Source of the DNA: Nocardia sp. XZ_19_385
GTDB lineage: Bacteria; Actinomycetota; Actinomycetes; Mycobacteriales; Mycobacteriaceae
DNA: 64,000 nt
NCBI RefSeq assembly: GCF_015355755.1
Contig: NZ_JACVEE010000001.1
Coordinates: forward strand, 992,001 to 1,056,000
Direction: 5' to 3'
Shown one piece after another: positions 31,388-39,822 of the stretch (within the stretch, counting starts at the first letter, position 1; each line of letters begins with the position of its first letter). Below the pieces are notes generated by a model. The model saw only the letters and a program-made list of their open reading frames with translations, was not told where the DNA came from and ran no database searches. The translations under genes were made by a program, and so were the position numbers.

Positions 31388-32572
31388 TCATGCTCTTTTC
31401 TCGTGGTCATGCTCCGGCCAGGGAAGTTGCGCGGTGAGAACGTACCCGTCGTCGGCTGTGCGATGGTGGTCGAGTGTTCCGCCGGCGAGGGTGATTCGTT
31501 CGGCGAGGCCGAGGAGACCGAAACCCGAGGTCGGTGGCCGGGCGACGGCGGTGGCGGCCGGCGAGTTGCGGACGCTGACGTGCAGTTCGCCGCCGGGCAT
31601 CCCCTCTACGGTGATGTGGACCGCCGCGGCCGGAGCATGTTTCGCGGCGTTGGTCAGCCCTTCCTGGATTACCCGATAGCCGGTCCGTCCTACGGTCTCG
31701 GGTGGGGTAGCGGTCACCGTGGTCGCGAGCGTGACGTCCATGCCCGACGACCGGGCATCGGCCACCAGCTCCGAGAGCCGGTCCAGGGTCGGTTGCGGTG
31801 GTTCGGGGCGGTCGGGGCCGGCGCGAAGGACGCCGAGGACGTCGCGGAGTTCTTCCAGCGCTTGGCGGGAACCGTCGACGATCCCGCGGACCAGCGTGCG
31901 CTTCTCCTCGGCCGAGAGGTCGTCACGGTGGTCCAGGACGCCGGCTTGCATGGCGACCAGCGAGATCCGGTGCGCGAGCACATCGTGCATTTCGCGGGCG
32001 ATCCGGTTGCGTTCGGTGGCCTGCGCCTGCGCCGCCCGGGCGGCCTGTTCGCGTTCCGCGCTGTCGGCGCGCTCCCGCAGCGATCGCACTTCGGCGCGGC
32101 GGGCATCGATGGCCACACCGGTTGCCACCGCGATTCCCGCGCTCGATACCGGCAGCGCGAGTTGCAGCCAGATCGGGACGGGCATCGTGTCGATCGGGTA
32201 GAGGTCTGCGCTGAACTGCGCCGCGGCCACATAGGCCATGGCGACCACTCCTATCTCGACCGGACGGCGGCGAGTGGCCAGCGAACACAGTGCCAGAAGC
32301 GCAGCGCCGGTGGCGAGCGCCGACGCTGCCGAGGCGATCACGACCGCCAGGGCGACGATGAACGGGAACCGCCGCCGCCACAGCAGCGCCGTCAGGCAAC
32401 CGAGTGCGATCAGCGGATCACCGGTGACGAACCAGGAACACGTGTCGGCCGCGCAGCCCGCCGGCAGCGCCGTGGCGACGGCGAACCAGAAGGGTATGCC
32501 GAGTACCGCGGCCGCCGTCAGTCGCCAGGTCTGCTGCCATGCCCCGAGTCGTGCGGCGCCGTCGGTGTCCAC
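31388..32572 (-). CDS. NarL-type sensor histidine kinase
   Basis: 394 aa. About five membrane helices in residues 15-155, with AGCAADTCSWF forming a short outside loop with two cysteines. Dimerisation helix with His196 (RIAREMHDVLAHRISLVAMQAG), N-box GLTNAAKHAPA and G2 SGFGLLGLAERI. The G1 box is VRNSPA rather than D-x-G-x-G, which is frequent in this kinase subfamily. GTG 32572 is preferred; the frame extends to 32716 but that sequence is charged and antisense to the promoter region. Confidence 0.88.
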   Translation of the reverse strand: MDTDGAARLGAWQQTWRLTAAAVLGIPFWFAVATALPAGCAADTCSWFVTGDPLIALGCLTALLWRRRFPFIVALAVVIASAASALATGAALLALCSLATRRRPVEIGVVAMAYVAAAQFSADLYPIDTMPVPIWLQLALPVSSAGIAVATGVAIDARRAEVRSLRERADSAEREQAARAAQAQATERNRIAREMHDVLAHRISLVAMQAGVLDHRDDLSAEEKRTLVRGIVDGSRQALEELRDVLGVLRAGPDRPEPPQPTLDRLSELVADARSSGMDVTLATTVTATPPETVGRTGYRVIQEGLTNAAKHAPAAAVHITVEGMPGGELHVSVRNSPAATAVARPPTSGFGLLGLAERITLAGGTLDHHRTADDGYVLTAQLPWPEHDHEKRA

Positions 32573-32796
32573 CCGGCCATTATTGCGACACCGACCGGCC
32601 AGAAGCAGCCACCCAGCGGCTGAGGTGTGCTCGACCCAGGTCTGATCGCCGCCTCGACTTTCGTCGAACACGATTGCCGCCGTTGGAGCGATGTGCCGGC
32701 GGTGCGGACTCGCCAAACTCGGATACGTACCAGCCGATTACGAGCACGCGAACGGTTAGCTCGTGGTAGGCGCCATCTCGTTGGGAGTAGCAGCGT

Positions 32797-34302
32797 ATGA
32801 ATCGACAACGGACCCGGAACCTGAGCCTGCTGGCCGTGCTCGGTCTCACCGGAACGCTGGTCGCGGCGCTCGTCGTGGCCGCCGAGCCGGCCGAAGGTCC
32901 CGCAGCGCAGGTGCAGTGGGGCGCATGTCCGGAGGGGGTAGAGGATCCCGCCGCCGGGCCGGGCCAGCTGCAATGTGCCCCAGTGCCGGTGCCCTTGAAT
33001 TACAGCGACCCCGAGGGTGCGCAGATCGAGATCATGATTTCCCGGCTGGCGAGTAAGAACCCCGACAAGCGTCGCGGAGTGTTGTTGCTCAACCCCGGTG
33101 GTCCGGGTGGTGCGGGACTGGACCAGCCCAAGTTCTTGGCTGATCGGGGGCTGCCCGCCGAGGTGCTGGACAGCTATGACGTGATCGGTATGGATACGCG
33201 CGGGGTAGGGCATTCGACACCGGTAAGCTGCGGGTTCACCGATGATCAGGCGTACTTCGGCAATATCCCGCCGTATGCGGTGAACGATGCGGCGGTCACC
33301 GAGCGGGCCACGGTCGCCCAGGGGGTCGCCGAGCAGTGCGCGGCCAACGACCATGAGGGCCGGTTGCGGTACGTGTCTACGGCGAATATGGCCCGTGACC
33401 TGGACCGGATCCGGGCGGCGCTGGGCGAGGACAAGGCCAGCTTCCTCGGTTACTCCTACGGAACCGCGCTGGGCGCCGCCTACGCCTCGATGTTCCCGCA
33501 GCAGGCCGACCGCATCGTGCTCGACAGCAATATCGGCGACACCTACCTCGACCACGCCGGGATGCGCCGGTACGGCCTCGGAATGGAAGAGACGTTTCCC
33601 GACTTCGCTGAATGGGCCGCCGCCCGCCACGACACCTACGGTCTGGGCCGCACACCGGAAGAAGTGCGGCGGACGTACTTCACCCTCGCCGATCGACTCG
33701 ACGCGAACCCGGTGGACGGGATGGACGGCACCCTCTTCCGGTTCGGCACCTTCTTCACGCTCTATCACCCGAAGTTGTACGCGCCGGCGGCCGAGAGCTG
33801 GAAATCACTGCTCGAAACCGGACGTCCCGGGCCCGCGGGCGGCCGCCCGCCGGGTACCGGCGCGCCTTCGCCGAACGATAACGCCTGGTCCGTCTTTCTG
33901 GCCGTGACCTGCAACGATGTCGAATGGCCGGAGGACATCCAGACCTACCACCGTGCCGTCGCCGAGGACCGGGAACGGTACCCGCTCTACGGCGCGGCCG
34001 CGGCGAACGTCATGCCCTGCGCCTACTGGAAGCTCGGGCCGTCCGAGCCGCCGGTGCGGATCGACAACACCGGCCCGGCCGATGTGCTGATCGTGCAGCA
34101 CCAGCGCGACCCGGTCACCCCGCTACGCGGCGGCGAGTTGCTCGACGAGAAGTTCGGTCAGCGGTCCCGGTTGGTCACTGTCGACGGGAGTGGGCACGGG
34201 GTCTACGTTCTCGGCGCCAACCCCTGCGCGTCCGACGTCGTCACCAGCTACCTGGTGGACGGCAACATGCCCGATCACGACATGACCTGTCGCACGGGTT
34301 AG
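32797..34302 (+). CDS. Secreted alpha/beta-hydrolase peptidase (tripeptidyl aminopeptidase-like)
   Basis: 501 aa. N-terminal signal (NLSLLAVLGLTGTLVAALVVA), then an alpha/beta-hydrolase with oxyanion sequence LNPGGPGGAG, nucleophile Ser220 in FLGYSYGT, and a C-terminal TAP-like domain with the catalytic Asp region HQRDPVTPLRGG and His in GSGHGVY. Family: mycobacterial Hip1/CaeA and Streptomyces Slp peptidases, which cleave peptides outside the cell. Cysteine pairs (C44, C60; late CNDVEW, MPCAYW) suggest disulfides. Divergent from a two-component system, 224 bases away; the intergenic part upstream shows no clear operator. Confidence 0.9.
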   Translation: MNRQRTRNLSLLAVLGLTGTLVAALVVAAEPAEGPAAQVQWGACPEGVEDPAAGPGQLQCAPVPVPLNYSDPEGAQIEIMISRLASKNPDKRRGVLLLNPGGPGGAGLDQPKFLADRGLPAEVLDSYDVIGMDTRGVGHSTPVSCGFTDDQAYFGNIPPYAVNDAAVTERATVAQGVAEQCAANDHEGRLRYVSTANMARDLDRIRAALGEDKASFLGYSYGTALGAAYASMFPQQADRIVLDSNIGDTYLDHAGMRRYGLGMEETFPDFAEWAAARHDTYGLGRTPEEVRRTYFTLADRLDANPVDGMDGTLFRFGTFFTLYHPKLYAPAAESWKSLLETGRPGPAGGRPPGTGAPSPNDNAWSVFLAVTCNDVEWPEDIQTYHRAVAEDRERYPLYGAAAANVMPCAYWKLGPSEPPVRIDNTGPADVLIVQHQRDPVTPLRGGELLDEKFGQRSRLVTVDGSGHGVYVLGANPCASDVVTSYLVDGNMPDHDMTCRTG

Positions 34303-34310
34303 GAGGGTCG

Positions 34311-34353
34311 GTGTTGAGCAGCGGCGTGGCAACAGCCCACCGCTGCTCAACAC
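34311..34353. terminator. 14-bp hairpin between convergent peptidase and EF-Tu genes
   Basis: GTGTTGAGCAGCGG at 34311-34324 and CCGCTGCTCAACAC at 34340-34353 are perfect complements. It lies between the two stop codons and can serve both genes. Confidence 0.85.
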
Positions 34354-34365
34354 TTCGATACACGC

Positions 34366-35541
34366 CTAGTCGTCGACCGTGCGGATCGAGCCGGCCGCGA
34401 CGGTGCGGCCGCCCTCGCGGACGGCGAAACCGAGGCCCGGTTCGAGCGGAACCGGGTGGCCCAGTGTCACCTGCACCTCGACGGTGTCGCCGGGGTGGGC
34501 GACGGCCGAGCCGAGGGTGACGTCGCCGACGACGTCACCGGTCCGCAGGTAGAACTGCGGGCGGTAACCGGTGGCGATCGGGGTGCGGCGACCGCCTTCC
34601 GCGGCCGACAGCAGGTGCAGACGCGCGGTGAAGCGCGAGTGCACGCTGACACTGCCGAGCGCGGCGACGACCTGGCCGCGGCGGACCTGGCCGCGCTGGA
34701 CGCCGCGTAGCAGCAGTGCCACGTTGTCGCCCGCCTCCGCGAACTCCATTGTCCGGCCGAAGGTTTCGACACCGGTGACAACGGATTCCAGGTCCGCGTC
34801 GTAGCCGAGGACCGAGACGCGATCGCCCATCCGGACGCGACCACGTTCCACCGCGCCGGTGACGACGGTGCCGCGTCCGGTGATGGTGAGCACGTTCTCG
34901 ATCGGCAGCAGGAACGGTGCGTCGGTGTAGCGGACGGGGGTGGGGATGTGGGTGTCCACCTCGTCCAGCAACCGCAGCACCGCCGCGGACCAGTGCGGAT
35001 CACCTTGCAGCGCAAGCAAACCCGACACCGGGACCACCGGAGTGCCCGCGCCGTCGTACCCGTTGGCGGTCAGCAGATCGCGGACCTCCAACTCCACCAG
35101 CTCGAGCAGTTCGGCGTCACCGACGTCGGCCTTGTTCAGCGCGACGACGAGGTGCTCGACACCGATCTGCCGGGCCAGCAGCACATGCTCGACGGTCTGC
35201 GGCATCACCCCGTCCTGCGCGGACAGCACCAGGATCGCGCCGTCGACCTGCGCCGCGCCCGTGATCATGTTCTTCACGAAGTCGGCGTGACCGGGCATGT
35301 CCACATGCGCGTAATGCCTTGTGGCGGTCTCGTATTCGACGTGCGCGATATTGATGGTGATACCGCGGGCGAGCTCCTCCGGAGCCCGGTCGATCCGCTC
35401 GAACGGCACATAGGAACCGCCGCCGCGCTCGGCGAGCACCTTGGTGATGGCGGCGGTCAGCGTGGTCTTGCCGTGGTCGACATGACCCATGGTGCCGATG
35501 TTCAGATGCGGCTTGGTACGAACGAAGGCCTGCTTGGCCAT
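34366..35541 (-). CDS. Divergent elongation factor Tu paralogue (Tuf3-like)
   Basis: 391 aa. GTPase motifs: [10 protein letters not shown] (G1), [12 protein letters not shown] (switch I), DMPGHADF (G3, where actinobacterial EF-Tu normally has DAPGHADY), NKAD (G4) and SGLLALQGD (G5, normally SALKALEGD). Domains 2 and 3 follow ([41 protein letters not shown]). All three domains are complete, so it should bind GTP and aminoacyl-tRNA. It stands alone, without fusA or ribosomal genes. Streptomyces carry similar extra tuf genes, and some divergent copies resist elfamycins; a stress or antibiotic-specific role is possible. A 486-base region without a convincing gene lies upstream. Confidence 0.92.
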   Translation of the reverse strand: MAKQAFVRTKPHLNIGTMGHVDHGKTTLTAAITKVLAERGGGSYVPFERIDRAPEELARGITINIAHVEYETATRHYAHVDMPGHADFVKNMITGAAQVDGAILVLSAQDGVMPQTVEHVLLARQIGVEHLVVALNKADVGDAELLELVELEVRDLLTANGYDGAGTPVVPVSGLLALQGDPHWSAAVLRLLDEVDTHIPTPVRYTDAPFLLPIENVLTITGRGTVVTGAVERGRVRMGDRVSVLGYDADLESVVTGVETFGRTMEFAEAGDNVALLLRGVQRGQVRRGQVVAALGSVSVHSRFTARLHLLSAAEGGRRTPIATGYRPQFYLRTGDVVGDVTLGSAVAHPGDTVEVQVTLGHPVPLEPGLGFAVREGGRTVAAGSIRTVDD

Positions 35542-35607
35542 GATGGGGAACCTTCCCTGGGAGTCGTCTGTCGGGACCTCAACGCCGAACCACCTCCCCC
35601 GTCTGAG

Positions 35608-35628
35608 GTCCCGGGGACGTCCCGGGGA
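35608..35628. repeat. Tandem direct repeat in the tuf leader region
   Basis: GTCCCGGGGA occurs at 35608-35617 and 35619-35628, one base apart; the junction GGGACGTCCC is itself palindromic. It lies 67-87 bases before the tuf start and may fold in the leader or bind a regulator. Confidence 0.5.
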
Positions 35629-35855
35629 AGGTCAGCGTCGTGCGCCGTCGAATGCGGATGCGACCACCAGGGCAGCAGCCATCGCGCCCGCGGCTGCGGG
35701 CGAAGCGATGATCAACTGCCGGAACATGGGAATCATGATGCCGCGCGGGCAGCGGCCACCGCCACCGATTTTTCGGCACCCCGCGACCGGTCCGAAAAAC
35801 CCGACCTCCGGTATCGATTCCGAATCCGCACCCAGCGCCGAAACAAGGCGTTAAC

Positions 35856-35867
35856 CTTTGATCAAAG
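35856..35867. promoter_or_regulatory. CTTTGATCAAAG palindrome, possible operator
   Basis: Perfect 12-base palindrome 160 bases upstream of the CocE-like gene, in unusually AT-rich surroundings. Regulator unknown. Confidence 0.35.
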
Positions 35868-36027
35868 CCGTTGTGTTCGAACTGAATTCGATCATCACGA
35901 GCGCCGCCACCGCATCCGCCGGCGCGATTCTTTCTTGCCGTGTAAACGGAAATCCCCTCCGCGACAGCGCTGTTCGCGGCTCCATATCCGCTCCAGTGGC
36001 CGATGCCGGCCTCGAAAGGATAGAAAC

Positions 36028-37650
36028 ATGTCCCAAGCGCGTTCGAATCAAGTACGGTTGCTGGCTCCCGATCAGGAAGCCATGGTCGAATCGCTGGTGA
36101 ACGGCCTGCTCACCGGCAGCGCCACCGGCGTTCCCGAGTATCTCGTCGAGGACATCACCGCGGTGCGCGCCCAAAGCGTCCTGGGCAAGGTGCAGATCCC
36201 CGGCGACGGCGTCCTGCTCGACGGTATCGCCGCGTGGCCACGCACCGGTGGTCCCCATCCGCTGATCGTCATGCCCGCCGGCCTGGACCCGGCCGGGTGG
36301 AAGATGTACTCCGGAGCCATCATTCGGCTGCTGATGCGCGGTTACGCCGTCGTCGCCTATACCGAGCGCGGCCTGCCCGGATCCGAGGGCGACCTGACTG
36401 TCGCAGGCGAAGAAGACGTCCGGGACGGCAGCTGCGTCATCGATTGGGCGCTGGATCACACGCAATTGAACGCCGACCGCGACCGGATCGGTATGGCCGG
36501 AATCTCCTACGGCTCCGGTATCAGCCAGCTCATCGCCCAAGCCGACGAGCGCGTGAACGCCGTTGTCGCGCTGAGCACCTGGGCCGATCTGGGTGAGGCG
36601 CTCTACGACAACGGGACCCGACATACCGCGGCCGCGGAGGCGCTCGCCGCGATCAGCGACCGCCCCAGCGTCGAGCTGGAGAAGGTGCTCGAAGAATTCC
36701 GGGCCAACAATATCGATCCGGTCCTGAAATACGCGAGTCACCGCTCCCCCGCCCGCCTCGAGGGCGAGCTACGGCCGGTGCCGACCTTCTTCACCAGCTT
36801 CTGGCACGAAACGATCTTCCCGCAGAATCAGCTGCTCGAATTCTTCGAGCGCTACCCTGGGCCGAAACGCTTGGACCTGGCCGTGGGCGACCATGGCGCG
36901 GTGGAGATCCCGGGCCTGCTGCTCGGAGTGCACACCCGCACCACCGAGGCCGCCTACGACTGGTTCGACCACTACCTGCTCGGCATCGACAACGGCATCG
37001 ACCGCGACGGCGTGGTGCACACCGAGACCATGCACACTTTCCGCAACGCCGCGGCCCCGGACCTGGCCACCTGGTCGCGGGTCGCGCGGCGCTTCCATCT
37101 CACGGCTGGGAGCGAATCCTCCGACGGCACACTGAGTTCCGAGCCGCCGTCGGATTTCAACCAGAGTTTCCAGGCCGCCGGCGCAGAGGTTCAGGCGGTC
37201 ACCGCGCTCGTCATGGATGGATTCCGGGAACGGCTGCTCATGCCCCGGCGGCAGCAACTCGCCGAGGTCGACCGCACCGCAGCCGCCGTCTGGAGCACCG
37301 CCGCGTTCGCACAACCGCAGCACATCGCCGGTACCCCCGAACTCGGGCTGACGATCACCCCCTCCGGCCGCGAGGTCACCGTCATCGCCTACCTCTTCGA
37401 CCTGAATCCCTTCACCGGAGCCATGCGGATCATCACCCATGCCGCCGCCACCGTCCACAATGAGCAGCCAGGTCAACCGGCCGAAGTGCAAATGCGCTTG
37501 CAGGCCACTGACTATCACATCCCGATCGGCCACAAACTGGTCCTGATCACCGATGCCCGGGATCTCCTCTACTCCTACCCGGACGACCCCGACACGGGCG
37601 GCACCGTCACGCTCTCGGGTCCGGCCTACGTGGACATCCCTATGGCCTAG
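36028..37650 (+). CDS. CocE/NonD-family hydrolase (X-Pro dipeptidyl-peptidase-like)
   Basis: 540 aa. An alpha/beta-hydrolase domain with nucleophile Ser160 in MAGISYGSG, a lid insertion (about 185-250), catalytic His in VGDHGAVE, and a C-terminal beta-sandwich (about 350-540: TPELGLTITPSGREVTVIAYLFDLNP, YHIPIGHKLVLITDARDLLY) of the PepX_C type. Members hydrolyse esters or amides, including acylated antibiotics; the substrate is unknown. No signal peptide. The long frame that starts at 34948 is antisense to the tuf paralogue; ATG 36028 with GAAAGGA is the true start. Ends 27 bases from the convergent fusion regulator. Confidence 0.88.
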   Translation: MSQARSNQVRLLAPDQEAMVESLVNGLLTGSATGVPEYLVEDITAVRAQSVLGKVQIPGDGVLLDGIAAWPRTGGPHPLIVMPAGLDPAGWKMYSGAIIRLLMRGYAVVAYTERGLPGSEGDLTVAGEEDVRDGSCVIDWALDHTQLNADRDRIGMAGISYGSGISQLIAQADERVNAVVALSTWADLGEALYDNGTRHTAAAEALAAISDRPSVELEKVLEEFRANNIDPVLKYASHRSPARLEGELRPVPTFFTSFWHETIFPQNQLLEFFERYPGPKRLDLAVGDHGAVEIPGLLLGVHTRTTEAAYDWFDHYLLGIDNGIDRDGVVHTETMHTFRNAAAPDLATWSRVARRFHLTAGSESSDGTLSSEPPSDFNQSFQAAGAEVQAVTALVMDGFRERLLMPRRQQLAEVDRTAAAVWSTAAFAQPQHIAGTPELGLTITPSGREVTVIAYLFDLNPFTGAMRIITHAAATVHNEQPGQPAEVQMRLQATDYHIPIGHKLVLITDARDLLYSYPDDPDTGGTVTLSGPAYVDIPMA

Positions 37651-37660
37651 CGAGTGCTGG

Positions 37661-37694
37661 TCGAAGCCGCGGGGCGTCTACTCCGCGGCTTCGA
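37661..37694. terminator. 12-bp hairpin between convergent hydrolase and MarR-type genes
   Basis: TCGAAGCCGCGG at 37661-37672 and CCGCGGCTTCGA at 37683-37694, perfect complement; the right arm overlaps the last codons of the MarR-type gene. Confidence 0.75.
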
Positions 37695-38391
37695 TGCCCG
37701 CGGTGCTGCGCCAGCGCTCCGCGGCGCGGATCAGGTCGTTGCCGAGTTGTTCGAGAAAACGCCCGGCCAGCGCGAGCCGAGCGCCCGCCGCGGTCTCGGA
37801 ACCGAAGAGGGCCGCGCCGCGTAGAGCGGTATCGGCGAGCCGCTGGTTGGCGCGGAAGGCGACCATCGCCGACCGGAAGTCCGCGTCGTCGTCGATGAAA
37901 TAGCGGTAACGCCTGCCACTTTCATCGCGGCGGCGGCTGATCAGCCCCTGGTCCTCCAGCAGACCGACCGCGAGCGAGATGGTCGCCGCGCTGACCTGGA
38001 GGTGCTGCGCGAGTTCGGCGGCGGTGCGGCTGCCGGTCTCGGAGACGTAGAGGCAGGTCATCACGCCGGCGGCGGTGCGCGGTATGCCGGTGTCGATGAG
38101 TGCCGCGGTGAATTCGGCGGCGAACGCCGCTGTGGCGCCGGGATCCGGTCCGGCGGGCTCCTCGATCGGCGGCGGAACCGACGTGCGTGGCTTACGCCGG
38201 GCGCGGTGTGTCGTGGCGAGCTGGGCCAGATCCGCGCGGTATCGGCCCGGTCCGCCATTGCGCGCGACCTCGCGGCTCACCGTCGACGTGGGCCGCCCCA
38301 ATCCCCGGGCGATCTGGGCGTGGTCGAGGCCCTGCGCCAATCCGGCGGCGATCTGGCGGCGGTCGGCGCTGGTCAGTCGCTGTCCGGGCAT
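37678..38391 (-). CDS. Regulator fusing an IS30-type HTH to a MarR/GbsR domain
   Basis: 237 aa. Residues 1-55 (PGQRLTSADRRQIAAGLAQG, HAQIARGLGRPTSTVSREVARNG) are the HTH_38 domain of IS30-type transposases. After a proline-rich linker, a MarR/GbsR winged helix follows at about 85-170 (IPRTAAGVMTCLYVSE, TAAELAQHLQVSAATISLAVGLLEDQGLISRRR, RRYRYFI), then a helical tail. No transposase catalytic domain, so it is a regulator and not an insertion element. ATG 38391 has GAAGGAGG upstream. Divergent from a P450 gene 242 bases away, its probable target. Confidence 0.85.
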   Translation of the reverse strand: MPGQRLTSADRRQIAAGLAQGLDHAQIARGLGRPTSTVSREVARNGGPGRYRADLAQLATTHRARRKPRTSVPPPIEEPAGPDPGATAAFAAEFTAALIDTGIPRTAAGVMTCLYVSETGSRTAAELAQHLQVSAATISLAVGLLEDQGLISRRRDESGRRYRYFIDDDADFRSAMVAFRANQRLADTALRGAALFGSETAAGARLALAGRFLEQLGNDLIRAAERWRSTAGIEAAE

Positions 38392-38485
38392 CCGGCCGCC
38401 TCCTTCGATTCGATCGCGGTCCTGCCAGTATGCGTGGCAGTCGTAGATCGTTGCAACGCTGCGCTGCCTCGCGAGCATTAATCGG

Positions 38486-38496
38486 CAATGTCATTG
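38486..38496. promoter_or_regulatory. CAATGTCATTG palindrome in the fusion regulator/P450 promoter region
   Basis: CAATG-T-CATTG, repeated in part downstream (GGCATTG at 38511-38517), within an AT-rich patch that contrasts with its GC-rich flanks. A plausible binding site for the fusion regulator. Confidence 0.45.
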
Positions 38497-38633
38497 CAAT
38501 CACAAATTATGGCATTGAGCTGCGCCAATAGATCGCAAACGGCGCGGGCCGCCGTTGACGTTGTTTCGACTCGAACCTAACTTCGAATCAGAGCCGGAGA
38601 CCGGTATTCCGCACCGATCAGCGAGGGACCACC

Positions 38634-39821
38634 ATGACCGAGACGATCGCCGACCTGCCCACGCACCGCACCCCGGGCCGCCCCTTCGATCCGCCCGCGG
38701 AACTGACTCGCCTCGCCGCGGCCGCGCCGCTGACGCCACTGACCTTCCCGGACGGGCATCAAGGCTGGCTGGCCACCGGCTACACCACGGTGCGCGCCGT
38801 CCTGTCCGATCCGCGCTTCAGTTCGCGCAGCGAACTCATGCGCCCGTTGAAGCCGGGCTATGCGGGCGTGACCGCCCCACCAGCCCAGCCCGGCGACTTC
38901 CTCGACATGGACGCCCCGGCGCACACCCGCTACCGGAAACTGCTGTCCGGCAAGTTCACTCCGCGCCGGATGCGCCTACTCACCGAGCGGATCGAGCTGG
39001 TCGCCGCCGAACACCTCGACGCCATGCAGCGCCACGGCGGCCCCGTGGATCTCGTCGCCGCCTTCGCCCAGCCCATCCCCGCCGTGCTGATCTGCGAACT
39101 GCTCGGCGTCCCCTACGCCGACCGTGCGCACTTCCAGGCCACCGCCGCACAGGTCACCGGCGTGGACACCACCTTCGAAGGCCAGTACGAGGCCTTCGAA
39201 ACACTGAGTTCCTATGTGCGCGAACTGATCACGGCAAAGCGCGGCACCCCGACCGACGACGTGCTGAGCGACCTGACCACCAGCGACCTCACCGACGAGG
39301 AACTCGCCGGCATGGGCGGACTACTCCTCGCCGCAGGCCTGGACACCACCGCCAACATGATCGCGCTGGGAACCTTTGCGCTACTACAGAACCCGGACCA
39401 GTGGTCGACCCTGCACGCGGACCCGGATCTGCTCGACCCGGCGATCGAGGAACTCCTGCGCTACCTCACCATCGTCGCCAACCTCGCCCGCGTAGCCCTC
39501 GAGGACGTCGAACTCGAAGGCCACCTGGTCAAAGCCGGGTCCATGGTCCTGGTCGCCTCCTCGGCAGCCAACCGCGACCCCGCCAAATTCGACGACCCCG
39601 CTACCCTCGACCTCCGCCGCAACGCGGTCGGTCACGTCGCCTTCGGCCACGGCCCGCACCTCTGCCTCGGCCACCACCTGGCCCGCGTCGAACTACGAGT
39701 CGCCTTCTCCGCCTTGACCTCTCGCTTCCCAACCCTGCGCCTGGCCGTTCCCGCCACCGAGGTGCCGTTGCGCGAGGACGCCGACATCTACGGCGTCCGA
39801 GCGCTTCCGGTCACCTGGTAG
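38634..39821 (+). CDS. Cytochrome P450
   Basis: 395 aa. I-helix LAAGLDTTAN (with Asp before the catalytic Thr, where AGHETT is more common), E-x-x-R EELLR, and haem loop FGHGPHLCLGHHLAR with ligand Cys344. Soluble class I enzyme needing ferredoxin and reductase, neither encoded here. The N-terminus RPFDPPAEL and FPDGHQGWLATGY are shared with the P450 at 62773, so the two are paralogues in one subgroup (CYP105/107-like). Likely controlled by the divergent fusion regulator. Stop is two bases from the convergent acyl-CoA dehydrogenase stop. Confidence 0.93.
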   Translation: MTETIADLPTHRTPGRPFDPPAELTRLAAAAPLTPLTFPDGHQGWLATGYTTVRAVLSDPRFSSRSELMRPLKPGYAGVTAPPAQPGDFLDMDAPAHTRYRKLLSGKFTPRRMRLLTERIELVAAEHLDAMQRHGGPVDLVAAFAQPIPAVLICELLGVPYADRAHFQATAAQVTGVDTTFEGQYEAFETLSSYVRELITAKRGTPTDDVLSDLTTSDLTDEELAGMGGLLLAAGLDTTANMIALGTFALLQNPDQWSTLHADPDLLDPAIEELLRYLTIVANLARVALEDVELEGHLVKAGSMVLVASSAANRDPAKFDDPATLDLRRNAVGHVAFGHGPHLCLGHHLARVELRVAFSALTSRFPTLRLAVPATEVPLREDADIYGVRALPVTW

Positions 39822-39822
39822 C

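Larger units (their letters stand above)
35542..36027. other. 486-base gap between tuf paralogue and CocE-like hydrolase
   Basis: Divergent promoter region longer than any other here. It holds a tandem direct repeat at 35608-35628, an A/C-rich stretch around 35750, a CTTTGATCAAAG palindrome at 35856-35867, and the ribosome site GAAAGGA before 36028. Frames crossing it have no family resemblance. A 34-codon hydrophobic ORF (minus, 35632-35736) lacks a ribosome site. Confidence 0.6.

Noticed and set aside
35632..35736. 34-codon hydrophobic ORF on the minus strand upstream of tuf
   Set aside because: No ribosome site, no partner and short length; kept only as a note on the gap.
34948..36027. 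Apparent 900-residue + strand protein beginning inside the tuf gene
   Set aside because: The part before 36028 is antisense to the EF-Tu paralogue and shows no domain; the hydrolase starts at 36028 with a good ribosome site.
37678..38391. Remnant of an IS30 insertion element
   Set aside because: Only the HTH is shared; the frame is intact, joined to a MarR-type domain, and there are no terminal inverted repeats or catalytic DDE residues.
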